Below are positions 58,310 through 64,000 of a DNA stretch of 64,000 nt, piece after piece; position 1 is the first letter of the stretch, and the number at the start of each line of letters is the position of its first letter. Made by a program: the position numbers and the translations under genes. Location of the stretch: positions 1-64,000 of the forward strand of contig PWUU01000077.1 of assembly GCA_003562475.1 (NCBI GenBank), in the 5' to 3' direction. The DNA comes from Dehalococcoidia bacterium. Lineage in GTDB: Bacteria; Chloroflexota; Dehalococcoidia; GIF9; AB-539-J10. The notes below the pieces were generated by a model that made no database searches, was not told the origin of the DNA, and was given only the letters and a program-made list of their open reading frames with translations.

Positions 58310-59092
58310 TCACTCTTCGCGCTCCCCTGCGGGCGTCCCTGGAGTTGCCGGCTTCTCGAGGCCGACGCGCCGGTAGTACACCTCGGGTATACTCTCGGGA
58401 TCCTTGTAGAAGAGCAGCGCGCACGGCTTGTCCGGGTCGTCAGGGTCGTACTCCTCGACGAGCCGGGTGGGCACTCCCGTCGCCTGCATTGCCATCAGCT
58501 CATGCCAGACGGAGCAGTGCAGGCAGTAGTAGGAGACGTTTTCCTTGCCCCAGGACCACGGGTGGGCATTCTTCGTGGTTCCCAGGTTGAACGGCGGATC
58601 GGTTCGCGGCGGCGTGCCGTCAATCGGGCTACCGCGGCGCATCCGTCCTCCTGCGCCGCAGGGATCACATGAGATGACGAACCGATCCTCCTCTTCGCGC
58701 ACGGTCAGCTCGCCACGCTCCCCGGGGCCGGAGCGGTGCGCGCGCATCTGTTCTGTGTACCACTGCACGAGTTGCTTTCTGGTCTTGAGGTTCTTCAACT
58801 GATCCAGGAAGACGGCTGAAATCATCTGCCTGGAGTGCCGCAGCACGTCCAGAAGCCGTTCCTCGCCGCAGTTGTCGGATATCCAGGTCAGCAGTCCGTA
58901 CACCCAGTCGCAGTAGAGGTCGTGCAACCCCTTTCCCTCCAGTTGCACGTAGTCGATTAGTGCAAGTGCCGTCTCCGTATCCCCGGCCTTCACCGCGTCG
59001 CGTAGCCGGTCGTAGGAACTGATGCCAAGCTCCTCAATCGGCTCATCGACGCGCAGCGGTCTGCCGAGTAGCTCATAGTCGATCTTCAGCAT
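58310..59092 (-). CDS. Unknown protein with Cys/His-rich C-terminal half
   Basis: 260 aa, 3 bp after the DRE-TIM gene. Residues 1-130 are helical (YDRLRDAVKAGDTETALALI, RHSRQMISAVFLDQLKNLKT). The second half has CDPCGAGGRMRRG, then HPWSWGKENVSYYCLHCSVW followed by HE, a CxxC...H...CxxC...H set able to hold a metal or iron-sulfur centre. I do not recognise a characterised family. Position in the operon suggests a role with the condensing and hydroxymethyl-transfer enzymes. Confidence 0.75.
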   Translation of the reverse strand: MLKIDYELLGRPLRVDEPIEELGISSYDRLRDAVKAGDTETALALIDYVQLEGKGLHDLYCDWVYGLLTWISDNCGEERLLDVLRHSRQMISAVFLDQLKNLKTRKQLVQWYTEQMRAHRSGPGERGELTVREEEDRFVISCDPCGAGGRMRRGSPIDGTPPRTDPPFNLGTTKNAHPWSWGKENVSYYCLHCSVWHELMAMQATGVPTRLVEEYDPDDPDKPCALLFYKDPESIPEVYYRRVGLEKPATPGTPAGEREE

Positions 59093-59095
59093 CGG

Positions 59096-60325
59096 TTATC
59101 TCCCGGCCTTCACGTCGTCCGCAATACTCTTGAACTCTTCCTCGGTGAGCTGCCGCTTGACGTCGTGGGAGTAAAGCTTCACCCGGCGCAGTACCTCGGC
59201 GCCCTGTTCCTTGTCGAGGTCGATCTGCAGCTTCTCGGCCCAGATGGCGACGGAATCAATGCCACTCTTCTTTCCCATTACGTAGCGAGGATCGCGATGT
59301 CCCACGAGGGAAGGGAGTATTGGTACAGTCTCAGTCGGATACTCATTCCTGCTGTTCCGGTGCCAGCTTACGACCATCCCGGATTCGACGTCGTACGTCT
59401 CCTCGCCGACGAAGGGACGATTCGGCCCTCGTCCTGCCAGTGTTGAGACCAGTTCGGAAACCTCGGTGAACAACTCGTACTTGAGGTCCGCCTCCACGCC
59501 GTACAGGATGCGCAGTGCCATGACGGCCTCGATCATGGGACAGTTGCCGCCCCCTTCGCCGATGCCGGTGATGGTGGAGTGAATCACCTCACCACCTTCG
59601 AGGACGGCCATGACGGTGTTGGCCACGGCCATGCCGAAGTTATTGTGGAAATGAACCTCAAGGGGTTTGGCGATACGCTTGCGCATCGTGCGGGTGTAAT
59701 AGGCGGCACCGTGTGGAGAGAGGACACCGAACGTGTCAACCAGTCCCAGCGCATCCATGTGACCCTCGGCGGCGACACGTTCTATGAGTTGCAGGAACCA
59801 GTCGATGTTGGACCGGGTCGCATCAACCGGGAAGAAAGAGACGTACAGGCCCTGCTCATGCGCAAACTGTGTAGCCTTGATGGACAGGTCGATCGCCTTC
59901 TGCATCGACCACTTGTAGGAATGCTCGACGAGGTGTTCTGATGATGGTATCTCGATGGTGACGCCATCGACTCCACAATCGACGGCTCGCTTCACATCAT
60001 CTATCATGCACCTGCTGAGGACGAATACTTCGGGGCCAAGATTGCGTTTCACTATCTCCTTGATCGCGGCCTCATCGTTCGGGGAGACCGCCGGTGTGCC
60101 GGCCTCAATGCGGTGCACACCGACCTCGGCGAGCTTCTCTGCGATGCGGATCTTCTCCGCCCGTGTGAAGACGACGCCGGCCTGCTGCTCTCCGTCGCGA
60201 AGCGTCACATCGTGAATCCGGAGGCGGGAGGGAGGCCTGAAGTCCGCGGTAACCTCGTTGACGAAGTTCCAGGGACTCACAAACCAGCTATCCGTCTTCC
60301 AGGGTGGTGCTGCCTTTCGGGACAT
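59096..60325 (-). CDS. DRE-TIM metallolyase, isopropylmalate/homocitrate synthase-like
   Basis: 409 aa. RIHDVTLRDGEQQAGVVFT carries the DRE-type signature, HFHNNFGMAVANTVMAVLEG the metal histidines, and GIGEGGGNCPMIEAVMALR replaces the usual GERAGN. It condenses an acyl-CoA with a 2-oxoacid or works as an aldolase/lyase. The C-terminal LeuA allosteric domain is absent (about 100 residues only, with GKKSG), so feedback control by leucine is unlikely. Start ATG 60325 has GGAG upstream. Confidence 0.85.
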   Translation of the reverse strand: MSRKAAPPWKTDSWFVSPWNFVNEVTADFRPPSRLRIHDVTLRDGEQQAGVVFTRAEKIRIAEKLAEVGVHRIEAGTPAVSPNDEAAIKEIVKRNLGPEVFVLSRCMIDDVKRAVDCGVDGVTIEIPSSEHLVEHSYKWSMQKAIDLSIKATQFAHEQGLYVSFFPVDATRSNIDWFLQLIERVAAEGHMDALGLVDTFGVLSPHGAAYYTRTMRKRIAKPLEVHFHNNFGMAVANTVMAVLEGGEVIHSTITGIGEGGGNCPMIEAVMALRILYGVEADLKYELFTEVSELVSTLAGRGPNRPFVGEETYDVESGMVVSWHRNSRNEYPTETVPILPSLVGHRDPRYVMGKKSGIDSVAIWAEKLQIDLDKEQGAEVLRRVKLYSHDVKRQLTEEEFKSIADDVKAGR

Positions 60326-60348
60326 GTTGTCTCCGCTCGGTGTTGGGG

Positions 60349-61209
60349 TCACTCGAGGCTCTTGGCAAGTTCCTCGAGTTTCTCGGCCTCGCCCTCGATC
60401 ATCTTGTAGCAGTGGACGTCCTCGGGGAAACGTCCTTCGCGCACGTCCTCAACGTACTGTCCGATGGCTTTCACCGACATGTCGGCCAGCTCCGCATAGC
60501 GTCGGACGAACTTCGGCTTGAACGCTTCCCAGATACCCAGTACATCGCTCACGATGAGGAGTTGCCCGTCGCAATGCGGTCCCGCACCGATGCTGTACAC
60601 CGGGATGTCGAGATCCCTGGCGATGAAACCACCAACCTCGGGTGTGATCGCCTCCAGCAGGATCATGGCTGCACCGGCATCACGCACCGCGCGCGCGTCC
60701 TTGATGACCTCAAGCGCGGTCTCAGCGGTCCTGCCCTGGGCTTTGTAGCCGCCAAACTGTCCGGTGCTCTGGGGCGTCAGGCCGATGTGGCCGCACAGTA
60801 CCATGCCGGCGTCCACAACGGCGCGGATCATCGGCACAACTCGTCGTCCCCCCTCGAGCTTGATGGCATCCACCTCGGCTTCTTTGAAGAATCGAACCGC
60901 GTTTCTCACGGCATCATCGGGTGTTGTCTGGTAGGACCCGAACGGCATGTCGCCCATGATGAACGTATTGGGAGCGCCCCTGCGTACAGCCTGGCAGTGC
61001 ACGATGCACATATCCATCGTGACAGGGAGTGTGCCCGACGCGTACCCGTAGACCGTGTTGCCCATCGAATCGCCCACCAGGATCATGTCGATGCCGGCCT
61101 GCTCTTCAAAGCAGGCGGTAGGGTAGTCGTAGGCAGTGAGCCAGGTGACCTTGAGTCCTTCCTCCTTCATGCGGCGGAAGTCGAGGAGACCCTTCTTCTT
61201 GATTTCCAT
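60349..61209 (-). CDS. panB: PanB-like 3-methyl-2-oxobutanoate hydroxymethyltransferase
   Basis: 286 aa from ATG 61209 (AAGGAGG upstream). WLTAYDYPTACFEEQAGIDM, ILVGDSMGNTVYGY, HCQAVRRGAPNTFIMGDMPF, AIKLEGG and GHIGLTPQS match ketopantoate hydroxymethyltransferase throughout. panC and panD are not nearby; it heads an operon with a condensing enzyme instead. It could make ketopantoate or transfer a C1 unit to another 2-oxoacid. Confidence 0.85.
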   Translation of the reverse strand: MEIKKKGLLDFRRMKEEGLKVTWLTAYDYPTACFEEQAGIDMILVGDSMGNTVYGYASGTLPVTMDMCIVHCQAVRRGAPNTFIMGDMPFGSYQTTPDDAVRNAVRFFKEAEVDAIKLEGGRRVVPMIRAVVDAGMVLCGHIGLTPQSTGQFGGYKAQGRTAETALEVIKDARAVRDAGAAMILLEAITPEVGGFIARDLDIPVYSIGAGPHCDGQLLIVSDVLGIWEAFKPKFVRRYAELADMSVKAIGQYVEDVREGRFPEDVHCYKMIEGEAEKLEELAKSLE

Positions 61210-61355
61210 CCGTATCCTCCTTGGGTCTGTCGCTGTGGCCGTCACATGCTATCTGAATTGGGGCGGAGCGGCAAGCGGTCCGGCTGGAGGACTTATGGGG
61301 AGTGCCCTGAATCGTTGGCGTATACTGATATTATGTGTGTGATGAGGCACGTGGT

Positions 61356-62060
61356 ATGAGTAAGACCATTCTCGTGGTCGAAGATGACGGAAACCTGCTC
61401 GACATCGTGCAGTTCAACCTCTCACGTGAGGGTTACCGGGTGGTAACCGCCAGAGACGGAGAGGAAGCACTGGATATGGCGAGACGAGGAAAACCTGACC
61501 TGATTATTCTCGACATAATGTTACCTCGGCTCGATGGCCTTGAGGTCTGCAGGATTCTTCGCAAGCAGATGAGTGTGCCAATCCTCATGCTCACGGCGAA
61601 AGCGGATGAGATCGACAGAGTCGTTGGTCTTGAGATGGGGGCTGACGACTACGTCACCAAGCCGTTCAGTCTGCGCGAATTGCTGGCTCGCGTGAAGGCG
61701 ATGTTGCGAAGGACCGAGCTCATCCGTGAAGAATCGGCCGGTGTGGCCGATTCCGGGCCGGACACGATTGAGATCGGCAACGTCGTTATCGATCTTGTGC
61801 GCCATGCTGTCACTCGAGGCGGTGAGGAGGTTCCACTCAGTCCTAAGGAGTTCGACTTGCTTGCATTCCTGGCTCAGAACAAGAGGCGGGCTTTCAGCCG
61901 TGACCACCTTCTTGAGAAGGTGTGGGGGTACGACTACGCTGGTGACACGAGAACCGTTGATGTTCATGTACGGTGGCTGCGGCAGAAGATCGAGACTGAT
62001 GCTGCACATCCTTCTCTTGTGGTCACCGTGCGTGGGGTGGGTTATAAGCTGGAGGCCTGA
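61356..62060 (+). CDS. PhoB/PhoP-type response regulator
   Basis: 234 aa. Receiver domain with VVEDDGNLLDIVQFNL, LIILDIMLPRLDG (phospho-Asp) and KPFSLRELLARV (Lys). OmpR-type winged helix ending VTVRGVGYKLE. GAGG lies 8 bp before ATG 61356. Next to a PhoR-like kinase and phoU, so phosphate control is likely. Confidence 0.93.
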   Translation: MSKTILVVEDDGNLLDIVQFNLSREGYRVVTARDGEEALDMARRGKPDLIILDIMLPRLDGLEVCRILRKQMSVPILMLTAKADEIDRVVGLEMGADDYVTKPFSLRELLARVKAMLRRTELIREESAGVADSGPDTIEIGNVVIDLVRHAVTRGGEEVPLSPKEFDLLAFLAQNKRRAFSRDHLLEKVWGYDYAGDTRTVDVHVRWLRQKIETDAAHPSLVVTVRGVGYKLEA

Positions 62061-62153
62061 ATGAGCCTCCACGTGCATGGGAGTGAGAAGGCCGTCTTGT
62101 GAGCGTACAATGAGGACGAAACACCCGTCTTCACCGCAGGGAGACTAGGTGGG

Positions 62154-63437
62154 ATGCCTGAATCCATTGGATCTACAGTTGTGTATGTGCTCCTGGCACT
62201 TGCTCTCGCTATTGCCACGGCTTTGACGGTCGCGCGGGTGGAGCGACGCCGCTTTCTGCAGACTGTGAAGAGCGTGGTGGCTGCGGCGTCGACCGGGACG
62301 GGGCGGCAGGGAGCCTCCGGCGGCGAGCCTCGGCCTTCCAGGGAGTATCATGCCGTCACGCAAGCCTTTGATCGAGTGGCTGAGGAATTGCGCGATCGAA
62401 TGGCGCGTGTCGAACAGGAACGACAGGCGGTCTTATCCGTGTTGTCCTGTCTAAGTGATGGAGTCCTCGTCACCGATGCCAACGGGATCATCGTGTTGGC
62501 GAACAGGTCGCAGCAGGAACGATTGGGACTTCCTGAGCATCGCGTTCTTGGACGGAGCCTCATTGAGGTGATGCATGATCACGAGGTGCACGAGCTGGTG
62601 CAAAGGTGCCTCGCCTCGGACATGGAGCAGAAGGCTCTCGTCGAGACCGAGCCCGGCAGGCGATTTGTAAACGTGAGCGCAACGCCACTGGGTCGGCGCG
62701 AAGGGTGTGCGGTTGTTTTCCAGGACAAAACCGAGTTGAGGCGTTTGGAGAAGGTGCGACGAGACTTCGTTGCGAATATCTCGCACGAATTGCGGACACC
62801 ACTGACCACACTCAAACTGCTGTCCGAAACTCTTGGCCCCGGAAGGGGAGATGATGTGACAGTTGTGAGTGACTACGTCTCCCGGATCGGAATTGAGGTG
62901 GATCGGTTGAGCCAGCTTGTTGATGAGCTCGGCGAGTTGTCCCTCATCGAGAGCGGCCAGGTGGCTTTGGAGAGGATACCTGTCAGTGTCGGTGCGGTCA
63001 TCGCGCGCGCGTTTGAACGTTTGGAAGCACAGGCGTCGCGGGCTGGCTTGGAGTTGGAAGTAAGTGTGGCCGATAATCTGCCCGCACCGCGAGGAGACGA
63101 ACGCCGGCTTGAGCAGGTTCTGGTGAATCTGCTGCACAATGCCATCAAGTTCACCCCGGAAGGGGGCAGCATCAGAGTTGCAGCGGAAGAGGCTGACGGA
63201 GAGGTTCGGGTCATGGTGGAGGACACCGGCATTGGCATTCCGCAGGAAGATTTGGACAGGGTGTTTGAGAGGTTCTACAAGACGGACAAGTCACGCGCCA
63301 GCTCCGGTACCGGACTGGGACTGGCGATCGCGCGCCACATAATTGGTGGGCATGGTGGCAGGATATGGGTGGAGAGTGTAGAGGGAAGGGGTTCGAAGTT
63401 TTCGTTCACCTTGCCGGTCGTCGATGCTGGTACCTGA
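62154..63437 (+). CDS. PhoR-type sensor histidine kinase
   Basis: 427 aa. One N-terminal membrane helix (VVYVLLALALAIATAL), PAS domain (GVLVTDANGIIVLANRSQQE), HisKA FVANISHELRTPLTTLKLL, N box LLHNAIKFTPEGG, G boxes VEDTGIGIPQEDLDRVF and SSGTGLGLAIARHIIGGHGG. There is no large periplasmic sensor, as in PhoR. Follows the response regulator by 93 bp. Confidence 0.92.
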   Translation: MPESIGSTVVYVLLALALAIATALTVARVERRRFLQTVKSVVAAASTGTGRQGASGGEPRPSREYHAVTQAFDRVAEELRDRMARVEQERQAVLSVLSCLSDGVLVTDANGIIVLANRSQQERLGLPEHRVLGRSLIEVMHDHEVHELVQRCLASDMEQKALVETEPGRRFVNVSATPLGRREGCAVVFQDKTELRRLEKVRRDFVANISHELRTPLTTLKLLSETLGPGRGDDVTVVSDYVSRIGIEVDRLSQLVDELGELSLIESGQVALERIPVSVGAVIARAFERLEAQASRAGLELEVSVADNLPAPRGDERRLEQVLVNLLHNAIKFTPEGGSIRVAAEEADGEVRVMVEDTGIGIPQEDLDRVFERFYKTDKSRASSGTGLGLAIARHIIGGHGGRIWVESVEGRGSKFSFTLPVVDAGT

Positions 63438-63464
63438 TAGCTGGAGTTGTGCCGCTTGTGCGTG

Positions 63465-64000
63465 TCAGTCTGCTTCTGGCTTTGTCTCTTCCATCTTGCC
63501 GGTAACAGCGAAGACGACCCTCTCACATATGTTCGTCACGCGGTCGGCACTGCGCTCAAGGTTATGGGCGACCCAGATTAGGCGGGTGGCCCTTGTGATT
63601 GTTCTGGGGTCTTCTATCATGAAGGTAAGCAGTTCTCTGAAGATCTGGTCGTAGAGACCGTCGACCTCATCGTCTCGCGCAGCGATCCTTCTGGCGGCGT
63701 CTGCATCACGACTCGAAAAGGCCTCGAGGCTTTCGCGGAGCATATGGGTAGTCTTTTCAACCATGCGCGGTATGTCGATTAGCGGCTTGAGCGGCGGTTC
63801 GTCACCGATCATGACGACCACGCGTGCGATACCCTCGGCGTAATCGCCGATGCGTTCCAGTTCAGTGACTATGCTGAGTACGGACACGATCGTTCGAAGG
63901 TCTCCTGCCATCGGCTGTTGGGTAGCGATCAGTTGAATGCATTGCTCCTCTATGGTGAACCGCTTGCGATTCACGTGGATGTCATCGTTGATTATCTGTC
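63465..64000 (-). CDS. phoU: Phosphate signalling protein PhoU (partial, 5' end beyond window)
   Basis: 178 residues of the C-terminal part are visible; the frame stays open to base 64000. PhoU repeats: QPMAGDLRTIVSVLSIVTEL with ERIGDYAEGIARVV, and RATRLIWVAHNLERSADRVT with NICERV. PhoU dampens PhoR and controls phosphate transport. It converges on the kinase gene with 27 bp between stops. Confidence 0.92.
   Translation of the reverse strand, partial: QIINDDIHVNRKRFTIEEQCIQLIATQQPMAGDLRTIVSVLSIVTELERIGDYAEGIARVVVMIGDEPPLKPLIDIPRMVEKTTHMLRESLEAFSSRDADAARRIAARDDEVDGLYDQIFRELLTFMIEDPRTITRATRLIWVAHNLERSADRVTNICERVVFAVTGKMEETKPEAD

Noticed and set aside
60304-61359. 351-codon plus-strand open frame opposite the panB-like gene
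   Set aside because: Shadow of a well-conserved gene on the other strand, with no recognisable domain.

Overview
The window looks like a chromosomal segment of a moderately high-GC bacterium, most likely a Chloroflexota relative of the Dehalococcoidia/SAR202 type. That placement is an inference from four things: the gene mix (TRAP and MFS carriers, DUF5667-like anti-sigma partner, bacterial PAC2 protein), an RpoD with a long insert between regions 1.2 and 2, an AddAB-like rather than RecBCD nuclease, and lipoprotein binding proteins. No rRNA or intact tRNA is present, so the lineage cannot be fixed from the window alone.

Accessory half (1 to about 27 kb). The left edge carries the end of an IS21-like element (four 22-23 bp terminal repeats and the start of a leftward ORF). 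It has removed the DNA-binding half of a DtxR-family iron regulator that lies directly before an fbpABC iron(III) ABC transporter. From 5.3 to 19.0 kb, two decayed tRNA-like 3' ends in direct orientation, sharing an identical 21-bp block, bracket a 13.6-kb catabolic island. Its contents are an Asp/Glu-type racemase, an N-carbamoyl amino acid hydrolase, a DctPQM TRAP transporter, an M20 amidohydrolase, a D-cysteine desulfhydrase/ACC deaminase-like PLP enzyme, an Ldh_2-family dehydrogenase and an MFS carrier. IS3 and IS1182 relics lie just inside the two repeats. From 19 to 27 kb come dodecin, a PAC2 protein, an unrecognised helical protein, a broken FGGY sugar kinase, a cupin, a small acidic ORF behind a consensus promoter, an enolase-superfamily dehydratase, a fumarylacetoacetate-hydrolase-fold enzyme and an unrecognised 290-aa protein.

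Housekeeping core (27 to about 47.9 kb). Rightward: pth, a LOG/TIGR00725-like gene, eno, an MBL-fold hydrolase and gapA ending in a strong hairpin; an ECF sigma factor with its membrane partner; dnaX-recR-recO; then a potassium uptake cluster trkA-trkH-usp-trkA(N only)-trkA. Leftward: ppsA, dnaG, rpoD and a HIT hydrolase. Several rightward genes here have a -10 hexamer 10-15 nt before the start codon and no Shine-Dalgarno, suggesting leaderless mRNAs.

Right part (47.9 to 64 kb). Two tandem MFS carriers, paralogous to the one at 17 kb, precede an addB-addA-like helicase/nuclease pair. A tight leftward cluster follows: panB-like, DRE-TIM condensing enzyme, unknown Cys/His-rich protein, NAD-dependent epimerase and cupin. 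It is not an ordinary pantothenate or leucine operon and is the best candidate for an undescribed pathway. The window ends with a PhoB/PhoR-type two-component system facing a truncated phoU.
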